DNA of 64,000 nucleotides, taken from contig NZ_BLIZ01000001.1 in assembly GCF_019972315.1 (NCBI RefSeq), forward strand, positions 3,538,472 through 3,602,471. Reading direction: 5' to 3'. Within the stretch, counting starts at the first letter, position 1. Every line of letters starts with the position of its first letter. Made by a program: the position numbers and the translations under genes. This DNA is from Geobacter sp. AOG1 (GTDB lineage Bacteria > Desulfobacterota > Desulfuromonadia > Geobacterales > Geobacteraceae). Under the pieces are notes generated by a model. That model was not told the origin of the DNA and searched no databases. It saw only the letters and a program-made list of their open reading frames with translations. Shown here one piece after another: positions 43,983 through 54,203 of this stretch.

Positions 43983-44723
43983 TCAGCTCCTTTTCTGTAG
44001 CTGGTCGCTGGTCTGGCCGAAGCGCCGTTCGCGCGACTGGTAGTCGTGAAGCGCCTGGTGAAGTTCCTGCTTCCCGAAGTCGGGCCAGTTGACGTCGCAG
44101 TAATACAGCTCCGTGTACGCCAGCTGCCAGAGGAGAAAATTACTGATACGCATCTCGCCGCTAGTCCGGATAAGCAGATCCGGGTCGGGCATGTCGGCGG
44201 TATAGAGGTAACCGTTGAAGAGCGTCTCATCGACCTCGCCGAGAGTAATCCTTCCGGCAGCCATGTCGCCGGCCAACTGCCGGGCAGCCCGGACGATTTC
44301 CTGACGGGACCCATAAGAAAGTGCCAGGGTCAGCACCATGCCGCTGTTGGAGGCGGTCTGGTTCAGGGCATCCGTCACTTCACGCTCCACGTCCGCCGGC
44401 AGCTCGGAGCGATCGCCAATCACGTTGAACCGGATGTTGTTTTTCATCATGCGGGGGGTTTCGGAACGGATATACTTCTTGAGGAGCATCATCAAGGCCG
44501 AGACCTCACTCTTGGGACGGAGCCAGTTCTCGGTCGAAAAGGCGTAAAGGGTCAAGTACCCGATGCCGAGAGAGGAACACTCTTCGACGATGAGCCTGAC
44601 GGTTTCCACCCCACGCTGGTGGCCGACGATTCGTCGCAGCATCCGTTGTTTCGCCCAGCGACCGTTCCCATCCATGATGACGGCCAGATGGCGGGGAAGC
44701 CTGGCGGGATTCAAGGTGTGCAT
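43983..44723 (-). CDS. uppS: Undecaprenyl pyrophosphate synthase
   Basis: A 246-residue cis-prenyltransferase producing the C55 carrier lipid for peptidoglycan and LPS. 'IMDGNGRWAKQR' (about 16-27), 'LYAFSTENWLRP' and 'DPDLLIRTSGEMRISNFLLW' are the family signatures. The start at 44723 has AGGGG just upstream; the longer frame begins before the terminator hairpin. The 3' end contains the likely ribosome site of cdsA. Confidence 0.95.
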   Translation of the reverse strand: MHTLNPARLPRHLAVIMDGNGRWAKQRMLRRIVGHQRGVETVRLIVEECSSLGIGYLTLYAFSTENWLRPKSEVSALMMLLKKYIRSETPRMMKNNIRFNVIGDRSELPADVEREVTDALNQTASNSGMVLTLALSYGSRQEIVRAARQLAGDMAAGRITLGEVDETLFNGYLYTADMPDPDLLIRTSGEMRISNFLLWQLAYTELYYCDVNWPDFGKQELHQALHDYQSRERRFGQTSDQLQKRS

Positions 44724-44734
44724 ACAACCCCTAA

Positions 44735-44773
44735 AACAAAAAATCCCCGTGAACACAGGGGTGTAGGGGATTT
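44735..44773 (-). terminator. Terminator hairpin between frr and uppS
   Basis: Minus strand AAATCCCC...GGGGATTT followed by TTTTGTTTT; an inner CACCCCTGTG/CACGGGG fold is an alternative. It may separate the rpsB-tsf-pyrH-frr part from uppS onward. Confidence 0.75.
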
Positions 44774-44847
44774 AACCATACTTCCGGACACTTCGCAAGC
44801 AAAAAAGGGAGAGAATCCCCTCCCTTTGATGTGCGGAAACAAACGCC

Positions 44848-45405
44848 TCAGACTTCCATGACTTCCTTTTCCTTATGCACCACCACCTCGTCAACCTTGG
44901 CCACGTGCTTGTCGGTGTGGTCCTGAACTTCCTTCTCCGCCCGTTTCAGGTCGTCCTCGGATATCTTCTTATCCTTCTCCAACTTTTTCAGGTCGTCGAT
45001 GGAGTCCCGACGGATATTGCGCAGCGCAACCTTGGACTCCTCTCCCATCTTCTTCAACTGCTTGACGATATCCTTGCGGCGTTCCTCGGTAAGGGGAGGG
45101 AGATTGAGTCGTATCACCTTGCCGTCATTGGCGGGAGTCAACCCCAGATTTGCGTTCATGATCGCCTTTTCGATGACCGGAATCATCTTTGTTTCCCAAG
45201 GCTGGATGGTAATGGTGCGGGCCTCGGGAACGGCGAGGGTCGCCACTTGGCTAAGGGGAGACGGGTTGCCGTAGTAGTCTATTTTCACGTCATCGAGAAG
45301 GGCCGTCGAAGCGCGGCCAGTGCGGATTTTCTGGAATTCCTTGCGCAGGGAGTCGATAGTCTTGTCCATGTGAACATCCATGGCGGAGATAACGTTTTTG
45401 GTCAT
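44848..45405 (-). CDS. frr: Ribosome recycling factor
   Basis: A 185-residue tRNA-mimicking protein that splits post-termination ribosomes with EF-G. '[19 protein letters not shown]' (about 19-37) and '[20 protein letters not shown]' (about 100-119) are conserved. It follows pyrH by one base, the standard order. Confidence 0.97.
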   Translation of the reverse strand: MTKNVISAMDVHMDKTIDSLRKEFQKIRTGRASTALLDDVKIDYYGNPSPLSQVATLAVPEARTITIQPWETKMIPVIEKAIMNANLGLTPANDGKVIRLNLPPLTEERRKDIVKQLKKMGEESKVALRNIRRDSIDDLKKLEKDKKISEDDLKRAEKEVQDHTDKHVAKVDEVVVHKEKEVMEV

Positions 45406-45406
45406 G

Positions 45407-46195
<789 letters not shown>

Positions 46196-46846
46196 CTAGA
46201 GGCCGGCCGTGGCAGCAACCTCAGCGGCGAAGTCGCTTTCCTTCTTGGCCAAACCTTCACCGAGAACGAACCGGGCGAAGCGCCGGATCGAGATGTTTTC
46301 GCCGATGGTGGCAATGGTCTCGTTCAGATAGGTTTGGATGGTCTTGTCCGGGTCCTTCACGTAGGCCTGCTCCATGAGGCAGATATCAGCAAAGAACTTG
46401 TTGACCTGCCCCTCGATGATCTTCTCGATGATATTCTCCGGCTTGCCGGTTTCCCGCGCCTTGGCCCGGTATATCTCCTTCTCCCGCTCCAGAACGTCGG
46501 CAGTAACCTCTTCGCGGCGCACAAACTGCGGGCCGGCAGCGGCGATGTGCATGGCGACGTCTTTGACGAAAGCCTGGAAATTCTCGTTTTTGGCCACGAA
46601 ATCGGTCTCGCAGTTTACCTCAACGAGCACGCCGATCTTGCCACCGGCATGGATGTAGGAACCGACCAGCCCTTCTGTGGCTGCCCGCCCCGCCTTCTTA
46701 GAGGCAGCGGCCAACCCTTTCTTGCGCAGATAGTCGATGGCTTTCTCATGATCACCACCGGTCTCCGTCAGTGCCTTCTTGCAATCCATCAGGCCGGCGC
46801 CGGTTGCTTTTCTCAGTTCGTTAACCTGTGCTGCGGTAATGCTCAC
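46196..46846 (-). CDS. tsf: Elongation factor Ts
   Basis: A 216-residue nucleotide exchange factor for EF-Tu. '[18 protein letters not shown]' (about 12-29), '[14 protein letters not shown]' and '[16 protein letters not shown]' are intact; it is the short EF-Ts form. The start is GTG at 46846, with GGAGG 5 bases upstream; earlier codons lie in the spacer after rpsB. Confidence 0.96.
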   Translation of the reverse strand: MSITAAQVNELRKATGAGLMDCKKALTETGGDHEKAIDYLRKKGLAAASKKAGRAATEGLVGSYIHAGGKIGVLVEVNCETDFVAKNENFQAFVKDVAMHIAAAGPQFVRREEVTADVLEREKEIYRAKARETGKPENIIEKIIEGQVNKFFADICLMEQAYVKDPDKTIQTYLNETIATIGENISIRRFARFVLGEGLAKKESDFAAEVAATAGL

Positions 46847-46925
46847 GATATCCTCCAGTTCATAACGGCCCGCCGTAGGGGCCTGAAAGGTAGTTGTGTC
46901 ATGCTCACCCCTTGCAGGGTGAAAA

Positions 46926-47696
46926 TCAGGCTTCGGCAGCCGGCTCGGCTGCGGCAACTTCAGCAGCCTCAGCCTGTTCGTCACCAGACTTGTCGGCCTG
47001 CAGATCCATATCCCGGGCCTGGCCACCTTCCGTCATCGCGTCGGCCATCTTGCTGGTCAGCAGGCGGATGGCACGGATGGCGTCATCATTCCCCGGAATG
47101 ACATAGTCGATGCTGTCGGGGTCGCAGTTGGTATCGACGATTGCCACGACGGGAATGCCGAGTTTCTTGGCCTCGGCCACGGCGATCTCCTCGTTCTTCG
47201 GATCGATAACGAACAGCATGCCGGGGAGTTTTCCCATCCCCTTGATGCCGCCGAGGGTCTTTTCCAGCTTTTCCCGCTCTTTTTCGAGCTGCAAAGCCTC
47301 TTTCTTGGTGTACGCCTCGATGGTACCGTCGGCAAACATGACGTCGAGTTTCTTGAGCCGGTCAATACTCTGCTTGACGGTGGAGAAGTTGGTCAGCATC
47401 CCCCCCAGCCAGCGCTGGTTCACGTAGTACATGCCACAGCGTGAGGCCTCTTCGGCCACCGCATCCTGGGCCTGCTTCTTCGTCCCGACAAACAGCATGG
47501 TTTCGCCGGAACGGGCCGAATCAACGACATAGTTGTAGGCACTCTTGAACAGGCGGACGGTCTTCTGCAGGTCGATGATGTAGATGCCGTTACGGGCGCC
47601 AAAGATATACGGCTTCATCTTCGGATTCCAGCGCTTGGTCTGGTGGCCGAAATGGACGCCGGCCTCCAGCAGTTCCTTCATGGTGATGTTTGACAT
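46926..47696 (-). CDS. rpsB: 30S ribosomal protein S2
   Basis: A 256-residue protein with '[20 protein letters not shown]' at the start, '[19 protein letters not shown]' and '[20 protein letters not shown]'. An acidic, alanine/glutamate-rich C-terminal tail extends past the usual end. The start at 47696 is set by AAAAGGAG. First gene of the cluster, with a structured leader. Confidence 0.97.
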   Translation of the reverse strand: MSNITMKELLEAGVHFGHQTKRWNPKMKPYIFGARNGIYIIDLQKTVRLFKSAYNYVVDSARSGETMLFVGTKKQAQDAVAEEASRCGMYYVNQRWLGGMLTNFSTVKQSIDRLKKLDVMFADGTIEAYTKKEALQLEKEREKLEKTLGGIKGMGKLPGMLFVIDPKNEEIAVAEAKKLGIPVVAIVDTNCDPDSIDYVIPGNDDAIRAIRLLTSKMADAMTEGGQARDMDLQADKSGDEQAEAAEVAAAEPAAEA

Positions 47697-47721
47697 GTTT
47701 TTCTCCTTTTGGTTTTCCCTC

Positions 47722-47781
47722 CGCACCCCCATTCTCCCGGAATCCGCGCCATGCGGACACCACCGGGCCACAAAGGGTGCG
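47722..47781 (-). promoter_or_regulatory. Structured rpsB leader, possible S2 autoregulatory RNA
   Basis: In the leader CGCACCC (47775-47781) pairs with GGGTGCG (47722-47728), then CCCGG with CCGGG (47763-47767, 47736-47740), then a TCCGC/GCGGA hairpin (47743-47757). These stack into one 17-bp interrupted stem about 25 bases before the ATG. Confidence 0.55.
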
Positions 47782-47802
47782 TGCGAATTTGAAAAGCATT
47801 TT

Positions 47803-47831
47803 TGTATAGCACAGGCACTCCTGTTTGGCAA
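47803..47831 (-). promoter_or_regulatory. Predicted promoter of rpsB
   Basis: Minus strand TTGCCA (47826-47831), 17-bp spacer, TATACA (47803-47808). Predicted leader about 100 bases. Confidence 0.65.
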
Positions 47832-47884
47832 GGAGAATTTACCCGACACCGCAGGACACCGGCGAAAATTCTCCCGCAAAGACA

Positions 47885-48004
47885 GTCACAAAACACTATT
47901 ATAATTAACTTGTATTACCCATAAATACTTGTTAGCATACAACCATTAAAACTCGTTATTTTATAGGACGATAACAACAAAGTTGTTTAGTTGGAAATAA
48001 CAAT
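47885..48004. other. AT-rich intergenic stretch between rpsB and the binding-protein gene
   Basis: About 120 bases far richer in A+T than the surroundings, with TATAAT-like elements (ctattataatta near 47900). No gene seen; it presumably holds the promoter of the gene at 48005. Confidence 0.5.
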
Positions 48005-48871
48005 ATGGGCTCATTTATTACCATGACATTTTTACGGGTACGGCTGTCTTTAGCCGTGATAGCTGCAGGAACTATTCTTTTCTCAGCGGTCCCTACTCGT
48101 GCAGCAGAAAATATCGACTACAGCGGTTCCATCTCGATCGGCCTGGGCATCCTCCAGGCCGGTGCCGCCCAGGCATTTGAAAAAAAAACCGGCATCAAAT
48201 TCGCTTCCATCGACACGTCCGGCTCCGGCAAGGGAATCAATGCGCTGCTGAGTGGGAAAGCCACTCTGGCCGGGCTGACGAGGCCAATAACAGCCGCTGA
48301 AAAGGCCAGGAATCTGGTCGCCGTCACCATCGGCTACGATACGCTCGGTATCTTTGTCCACCATAACAATCCGGTCAAAAACCTTTCAACGTCGCAACTC
48401 AAGGGGATTTTCACCGGCAGGATCACTAACTGGCGGGAAGTCGGGGGGAAAAACGCTCCCATCGCAGCAACCATTGAAGACCCGACCGGTGGACGTGCAG
48501 CCGTGGAGCTGTTCCAGAAGATAGTGATGGGGGGTGCTCCCTATGCAAAGGGACTGAAGAAAATCGAATCCCCCTTGGACCAGCTGAAACATGCTGCCCG
48601 CACGGAAAATGGTATCTGCGTCGTCAACCTCGGCCTATTCCCGTCACTGGACCCGTCCGTCGGCAAAAAGCTGAAGGTCGTGATGATGAACGACTATGCA
48701 CCGACCCCCGACAACATCATCTCCGGCAGGTACACGATCTCCACTCCCCTGCAACTGGTAAGAGAAAGCCCTCCGAGGAGCGAGGAACGGCGGTTCATAT
48801 CCTTCATGCTCTCGAGTGAGGGGCAGGCAATCGTTGGGAGGCATTTCCTGCCGCTGCAAAAGGGCCCATGA
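48005..48871 (+). CDS. Periplasmic PstS-like substrate-binding protein
   Basis: A 288-residue exported protein (signal peptide cleaved near 'TRAAEN') with a type 2 periplasmic binding fold. 'IDTSGSGKGINALLSGKATLAG' resembles the phosphate-binding region of PstS-like proteins, followed by 'YDTLGIFVHHNNPVKNLS' and 'LKGIFTGRITNWREVGGKN', typical of phosphate/tungstate-binding relatives. No ABC transporter genes are adjacent. It may start at 48023 instead. The ligand cannot be assigned. Confidence 0.85.
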   Translation: MGSFITMTFLRVRLSLAVIAAGTILFSAVPTRAAENIDYSGSISIGLGILQAGAAQAFEKKTGIKFASIDTSGSGKGINALLSGKATLAGLTRPITAAEKARNLVAVTIGYDTLGIFVHHNNPVKNLSTSQLKGIFTGRITNWREVGGKNAPIAATIEDPTGGRAAVELFQKIVMGGAPYAKGLKKIESPLDQLKHAARTENGICVVNLGLFPSLDPSVGKKLKVVMMNDYAPTPDNIISGRYTISTPLQLVRESPPRSEERRFISFMLSSEGQAIVGRHFLPLQKGP

Positions 48872-48956
48872 CAAACCCCGCATACCCGCAGACGTCGAAG
48901 CGCAGCCGCCGCCCGCTCTTTACTTCCCCCCCCATCTCATGTATCATGCCGCGATT

Positions 48957-50126
48957 ATGAAAGCCACCGTCTACCGCTATCTTTTCAAGGAAATCAGCGT
49001 GCCGTTCCTGCTCGGCATGACCACCTTCACCTCGGTCCTTCTCATGGGCCGCCTCCTGAAGCTGGCCGACATGGTCGTAACCAAGGGAGTCCCCTTCAGC
49101 GAAGTCCTCTGGATGGTCGTGTACCTCCTCCCCTACTTCTGCCTTGTCACCATCCCCATGGCGGTTCTGCTGGCGGTACTGCTGGGTTTCGGGCGGCTTT
49201 CTGCGGACAGCGAGGTCACAGCCATGAAAGCCTGTGGCATAAGCCTCTACGGTCTGCTCCCCCCCGTCCTCGCCTTTGCCTTCTGCGCCTACACAGCAAC
49301 CACCCTGGTAACCCTTTACGGCATCCCCTGGGGAAACACCTCCTTCAGACGGCTCGTGACAAGCATCGTCGAAAAAAAGGGTGTAAACGCCCTCAAGGAG
49401 CAGGTTTTCATCGACGATTTCCCCGGTCTGGTGCTCTACCTCAACCGCTATTCCCCCCAGGACCACCGCATCACCGGCATCCTCATCCAGGACGACCGGA
49501 ACCCCGCCGAACCGTCCACCATCTTTGCCGCCACCGGTGTTCTCTTTTCGGACCCCACTGCCCGGGAGATACGCCTCCTCCTCAAAGACGGAGGGATTCA
49601 CCGCCCGGTCGGCAAGGCCGGCTACCGCCTGGTGGAGTTCCAGGACTACGACCTGAAGATAAACATCCCCCAGGCTGCGCGGGAGGTACTGAAAAACGAG
49701 ATGGACATGAGCCTGTCCGAACTGTACGCCAACATCAATTCACCCCACCTCGACCAGAAACTCCGCACCGACATGGAACTCGAAGTACAGCGACGCTTTT
49801 CTCTCCCCTTTGCCTGTTTCGTCTTTGCCCTGATTGCCATACCTCTCGGCATCCAGAACCAGCGCTCCGGCAAGGGTGCCGGTTTTGCACTCAGCATCGG
49901 CGTGCTGATCGTCTACTACGTGATTTTTACAATTTTCAAGGCCATGGGTGAGCGAGGAATGGTGGCGCCGGGGGTGGCCATGTGGTCCCCCAACCTCCTG
50001 TTCGTGGCCTTCGGCATCTACCTGTTCCGTCAGACCGCCGAGGAAAGGCGTCTCTACCTCTTCACGGCACTGGCCGAAGCGGGACGAAGAATTCGTCATA
50101 CATTCACCACCGGAAGAGCGTCATGA
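48957..50126 (+). CDS. lptF: LPS export ABC transporter permease LptF
   Basis: A 389-residue YjgP/YjgQ family permease. Three N-terminal helices, a periplasmic jellyroll (about 130-270), and three C-terminal helices with 'RRFSLPFACFVFALIAIPLG'. With LptG and LptB it extracts LPS from the inner membrane. The ATG at 48957 has no evident ribosome site; an upstream in-frame ATG near 48939 is also poor. Its stop overlaps lptG by four bases. Confidence 0.94.
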   Translation: MKATVYRYLFKEISVPFLLGMTTFTSVLLMGRLLKLADMVVTKGVPFSEVLWMVVYLLPYFCLVTIPMAVLLAVLLGFGRLSADSEVTAMKACGISLYGLLPPVLAFAFCAYTATTLVTLYGIPWGNTSFRRLVTSIVEKKGVNALKEQVFIDDFPGLVLYLNRYSPQDHRITGILIQDDRNPAEPSTIFAATGVLFSDPTAREIRLLLKDGGIHRPVGKAGYRLVEFQDYDLKINIPQAAREVLKNEMDMSLSELYANINSPHLDQKLRTDMELEVQRRFSLPFACFVFALIAIPLGIQNQRSGKGAGFALSIGVLIVYYVIFTIFKAMGERGMVAPGVAMWSPNLLFVAFGIYLFRQTAEERRLYLFTALAEAGRRIRHTFTTGRAS

Positions 50127-51202
50127 GAATCCTCAGCCGCTACATAACCGCCTTGTACCTGCGAATGATCTGCCTCTGCGGTGGTTCGTTCATTGCCGTC
50201 TACCTGATCATCGACTTCCTGGAAAAGATCACCCGGCTTGCCCGGTACAACCCCGAGCTGAAACACCTCGCCCTTTTCTTCGCCGCCAAAATACCGGAAA
50301 TGATCAACCAGGTCGCGCCCCTCGCCATACTGATGGCGACCATGCTGACCCTCGGCATACTGGCAAAAAACAGTGAAATAATCGCCATGCGGAGTTGCGG
50401 TGTCGGGCTCGTCCGGATCAGCATTCCCCTTCTGGCAACCGCCCTGCTCATCAGCCTGGCTGTTCTCCTGAACGGCGAATTGATCGTTCCCCGTGCCAAT
50501 GCGCGGCTTGAGCAGATAGAAAACATCCTCATCAAGAAAAAGAGCGCCGACACCTTCTTCCGGCAGAGCAATATCTGGCACAAAGAAGAGAACTCCCTTC
50601 TCCAGGCCCGGCTTTTCTCACCCGCCACCCGGACCCTCCAGGGGATTACCTTCTGGCAACTGGCACCCGACATGCGGCCGGTCCGGCGCATCGACGCCGG
50701 CACGGGGTCCCTCGTCGGCGACGGCTGGCTGTTCAAGGACGTAACCATCCGGGACTTTTCTGCCGGCAACGTGACCGCCACCAGGGCCGTTGCCGAGTTG
50801 CCGGTACAACTGCAACTCAAACCAGCCGATCTCAAGGTCCTGGAAATGTATGCCGACAACATGGGGTTCATCGCCCTGCGGCGCTACTGTGAGAAACTCC
50901 AGAATGGCGGTTATGATGCCACCCGTTACCTGACCCAGATGCACTCCCGGTTGTCTCTCCCTTTCTCCGCGCTGGTCATGGCGTTTATCGGCATCCCCTT
51001 CGCCCTGAAAAGCGGGCGTTCCAGTGGCATTGCCGTCGGCATCGGTCTGAGCATCCTCATCGGTTTCAGCTTCTTCGTCATCAATTCAGCCCTCATCTCC
51101 TTCGGCCAGGGAGGTGCCCTTCCCCCCTTAATCGCCGCCTGGGCCGCCAACGCCATCTTCGCCGCGATGGGAGTCTGGCTTACCCTGACGGTGAACCGTT
51201 GA
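50123..51202 (+). CDS. lptG: LPS export ABC transporter permease LptG
   Basis: A 359-residue partner of LptF with the same plan: N-terminal helices, a beta-jellyroll ('GITFWQLAPDMRPVRRIDAG'), and C-terminal helices with 'RLSLPFSALVMAFIGIPFAL'. GGAAGAG lies upstream, and the start overlaps the lptF stop, so the heterodimer is translationally coupled. Confidence 0.94.
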   Translation: MRILSRYITALYLRMICLCGGSFIAVYLIIDFLEKITRLARYNPELKHLALFFAAKIPEMINQVAPLAILMATMLTLGILAKNSEIIAMRSCGVGLVRISIPLLATALLISLAVLLNGELIVPRANARLEQIENILIKKKSADTFFRQSNIWHKEENSLLQARLFSPATRTLQGITFWQLAPDMRPVRRIDAGTGSLVGDGWLFKDVTIRDFSAGNVTATRAVAELPVQLQLKPADLKVLEMYADNMGFIALRRYCEKLQNGGYDATRYLTQMHSRLSLPFSALVMAFIGIPFALKSGRSSGIAVGIGLSILIGFSFFVINSALISFGQGGALPPLIAAWAANAIFAAMGVWLTLTVNR

Positions 51203-51281
51203 CAAGCCGTGCGTCCGTGCTTTAATTGCGGTGGAGTGCCACGTACCACTTAACCCGGTCACCGCGAAAGGAGAAACTACC

Positions 51282-52187
51282 GTGTCCATACGGTTCGTAG
51301 TTGCTGCCGTCCTGCTGCTTATGGCAATCCCGGCCGCCGGAAAACAGCTGGCACAGAAATCGACAAATTCCAAACCGGCAAGCCAAGACACACGTCCTGC
51401 CATCTCCATCCTCAGCATTGTCCCGACCCAGGGGGAGCCGGGAAACAACGTCACCCTCTCCGGCGCCGGCTTCTCCGACAAGACCACCGTCTTCCTCGGC
51501 AGCAACGAGATTCAGCCCCGGGTCACCGGTGCAAAACAGCTCAACTTCGATATCCCGAAACTGGCCCCCGGCCTTTACGCTATCTACCTGCACCGGGAAG
51601 ACGGTACTACCAGCAAAACCTACTCCTTCACCGTTGCTCCCCTCAAACCGGTCGCGCTCTCCCTCTCGCCGGACACCGTGCAGAGCTGTGCAACCGGCCG
51701 GGAACGGGACGTCACCCTCACCGGCCGCAACTTCCAGGAAGGATCCCAGGTGCTCTTCGACGGAGCGGTCATCGCCAGCCGCTTCGGCTCCGAAGAATCC
51801 CTCTCCTTCACCGCCCCCTCCGTAGTCGGCGGGCTCCACCAGATCCAGGTAAAAAACCCCGAGGAGACCACGACTGTCCCCTTGGCCCTCATGATCAACA
51901 GCCGCCCCGAAGTCACGAGCGTTTCCCAGGGAGAGGACTTCGTCAGTTACTATGAACTGGTCATCGAGGGACGCAACTTCCAGCAGAGTTCCATGGTGAC
52001 CATCGACGGCAAACGGCTGGGAAGCGGCGAGGGCCCTGCCGGCGAACGGGAGCGGCTCATCTTTTACAACTGCAACCGGCTCGTTTACGAGCGCCACCCC
52101 TACGACTCCACCTCCAAGGGCTTCCGCCTCCAGGTCGTCAACCAGAACGGCGAGGAAAGCGCCGTTGTACAGGTGACGGCGCCATAG
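51282..52187 (+). CDS. Secreted protein with IPT/TIG-type beta domains
   Basis: A 301-residue exported protein starting at GTG 51282 (AAAGGAG upstream), with a signal peptide of about 20 residues. It contains two or three immunoglobulin-like IPT/TIG repeats: 'SILSIVPTQGEPGNNVTLSG', 'GAGFSDKTTVFLGSNEI', 'GRNFQEGSQVLFDG' and 'GRNFQQSSMVTIDGKRL'. Such domains occur in surface-exposed proteins. No enzyme domain is visible. It ends at the shared terminator with the sulfate genes. Confidence 0.85.
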   Translation: MSIRFVVAAVLLLMAIPAAGKQLAQKSTNSKPASQDTRPAISILSIVPTQGEPGNNVTLSGAGFSDKTTVFLGSNEIQPRVTGAKQLNFDIPKLAPGLYAIYLHREDGTTSKTYSFTVAPLKPVALSLSPDTVQSCATGRERDVTLTGRNFQEGSQVLFDGAVIASRFGSEESLSFTAPSVVGGLHQIQVKNPEETTTVPLALMINSRPEVTSVSQGEDFVSYYELVIEGRNFQQSSMVTIDGKRLGSGEGPAGERERLIFYNCNRLVYERHPYDSTSKGFRLQVVNQNGEESAVVQVTAP

Positions 52188-52219
52188 GCGGTTTACCGCC
52201 CATCTTTAGGCGTAGGCAA

Positions 52220-52256
52220 AACGAAAAGGGCAACCCTGCGGGTTGCCCTTTTCGTT
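52220..52256. terminator. Strong bidirectional terminator between the IPT/TIG gene and cysNC
   Basis: AACGAAAAGGGCAACCC and GGGTTGCCCTTTTCGTT are perfect 17-bp arms around a 3-base loop, with A/T inside the arms. Confidence 0.9.
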
Positions 52257-52280
52257 ATTACAGACAGTCTTTCCCCGGCT

Positions 52281-54203
52281 TCAAATGAAGCCATCCTGAC
52301 GGAGCAGACTCATGATATCGGCAGCACAATCCTTAACCGATCGAGATGTTGTATCCAGCCGCAGTTCCGGCCGCAACGGTTCTTCATAAGGTGCGTTTAC
52401 CCCGGTAAAGTTGGGAATCTCCCCCTTACGGGCCTTGCGGTACAATCCCTTGGGATCGCGTGTTTCGCAGACCTCCAGGGGTGTTGAAACATGGACCTCG
52501 ATGAATTCGCCATCCGGCAGAAGCGTGCGAACCATGTCGCGGTCAGCCCGGAAAGGAGAGATAAAGGCAATGATGACAATCAGCCCGGCATCGGTCATCA
52601 GTTTTGCCACCTCTCCGACACGGCGGATGTTCTCAATTCGGTCAGCGTCAGTAAATCCCAAATCACGGGTAAGACCGTGGCGGACGTTATCGCCGTCCAG
52701 CAGCATAGTATGACGCCCCATATCGTGGAGCATCCCTTCCAGGTAGTTGGCCAGCGTTGATTTGCCCGAACCTGACAAGCCGGTAAGCCAGATCGCACAG
52801 GGTTTCTGCCCTTTCAGTTCGGCACGGAGCTCGCGGGTCAATTCCTCGCGCTGCCAGTGGACGTTGCTCCCCCGCCGCAGTGGATGCTGGATCATCCCGC
52901 AGGCAACAGTTGCATTGCTAATGCGGTCAATCAGGATAAAGGCACCTGTTGCGCGGTTCTCGCTGTAGGGATCAAAGGGGAACGGGCGTGCCAGGGAAAG
53001 TTCAACTTCGCCGATATCGTTCTGCGCCAGACGGTCGGTAGCCAGCAGCTGGTACGCATCCAGCCCGACACGATCGCGAATACGGGATATCTGGGCTTCA
53101 ATGGTTCCGAATACGCTACGAAAGAGATAACGCCTTCCCGCGTACAGCGGCTGCTGATCCATCCAGACCAGCCGTACCTTGAAGAGCCCTGCCTGTTCAG
53201 GACGGTCGGCCGGAGGGGCGAGACAGTCACCCCGGACAATATCGTGCTCACCAGCCAGCACCAGGGATACCGCCGTCCCCATTTCAGCTGAATCGGCCTC
53301 CCTGTCCCCGATCAACAGCCGTTCAACCGTCGTTTCCACCCCGGAGGGAAGGATCACGACCCGGTCCCCGGCACACACACGTCCAGAAACCACACTACCG
53401 GCATAGGAACGCCAGGTTGCGCGACCATCATGTCCTGCAGGCCATCGTTTCCCATCCTGCTGACAGTTCCTGCCGCCACTGCTCCCTTTCAGCACGTATT
53501 GCACCGGTAACCTGAAAGGAGCGTCGGCGACCGCCCCATCTGCCGCTATGCTTTCAAGCCATTCCAGAACCGTTGCGCCTCCATACCAGGACATACGGCT
53601 GGAAAGCACGGCCAGGTTGTCCCCCTGCAGGGCCGACACCGGAACTGCCAGCAGGGTACCGTGACTTTTTGCAAGCAGACCGGCCTCCCCTGCCATCCGG
53701 TGGCATTCCTGCTCGATACGGCGGAAGCGCGCTTCGTCCCAATCGGCCTGATCCATCTTGTTGACGGCAAACAACAGATTCCTGATCCCCATCAGGGCAC
53801 AAATCAACACATGCCGCCGGGTCTGAGACAGTACCCCCTGACAGGCATCCACCAGGATCAGCGCAGCACTGCAGTGAGATGCGCCGGTAGCCATGTTGCG
53901 GGTGTAACTCTCGTGTCCCGGTGTGTCGGCCACGATGAATTTGCGCCGGGGCGTTTCAAAGTAGCGATAGGCCACATCAATGGTGATGCCCTGCTCACGC
54001 TCTGCCATCAAGCCATCAAGCAGCAGTGAATAATCCAATGCTCCGCCAGTTGTGCCGAAACGGGAGCTCTCCGCTTCCAGAACTTGCAGCTGGTCATCGG
54101 GCAGATTGCCGGTCAGGTGGATCAGATGGCCGATCAGGGTCGACTTGCCATCATCCACGCTGCCACACGCCAGAAAGCGGAGCATGTCACTGCTTGCGGA
54201 CAT
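52281..54203 (-). CDS. cysNC: Bifunctional sulfate adenylyltransferase subunit 1/APS kinase
   Basis: A 640-residue fusion. Residues 1-430 are the CysN GTPase with 'GSVDDGKST' (about 14-22), 'DTPGHESY' and 'NKMDQADWD', which drives adenylylsulfate formation with CysD. Residues about 455-640 are an APS kinase with Walker A 'GLSGSGKST' and 'GDNVRHGLTRDLGF', producing PAPS. This NodQ-like fusion is common where PAPS serves sulfotransferases. Its ATG overlaps the cysD stop (TGATG). Confidence 0.95.
   Translation of the reverse strand: MSASSDMLRFLACGSVDDGKSTLIGHLIHLTGNLPDDQLQVLEAESSRFGTTGGALDYSLLLDGLMAEREQGITIDVAYRYFETPRRKFIVADTPGHESYTRNMATGASHCSAALILVDACQGVLSQTRRHVLICALMGIRNLLFAVNKMDQADWDEARFRRIEQECHRMAGEAGLLAKSHGTLLAVPVSALQGDNLAVLSSRMSWYGGATVLEWLESIAADGAVADAPFRLPVQYVLKGSSGGRNCQQDGKRWPAGHDGRATWRSYAGSVVSGRVCAGDRVVILPSGVETTVERLLIGDREADSAEMGTAVSLVLAGEHDIVRGDCLAPPADRPEQAGLFKVRLVWMDQQPLYAGRRYLFRSVFGTIEAQISRIRDRVGLDAYQLLATDRLAQNDIGEVELSLARPFPFDPYSENRATGAFILIDRISNATVACGMIQHPLRRGSNVHWQREELTRELRAELKGQKPCAIWLTGLSGSGKSTLANYLEGMLHDMGRHTMLLDGDNVRHGLTRDLGFTDADRIENIRRVGEVAKLMTDAGLIVIIAFISPFRADRDMVRTLLPDGEFIEVHVSTPLEVCETRDPKGLYRKARKGEIPNFTGVNAPYEEPLRPELRLDTTSRSVKDCAADIMSLLRQDGFI

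Noticed and set aside
52220..52256. 17-bp perfect inverted repeat considered as a further copy of the GTAGGGGC palindromes
   Set aside because: It shares only the GGGCAACCC block, lies between convergent genes and has A/T-rich ends, so it is a bidirectional terminator.
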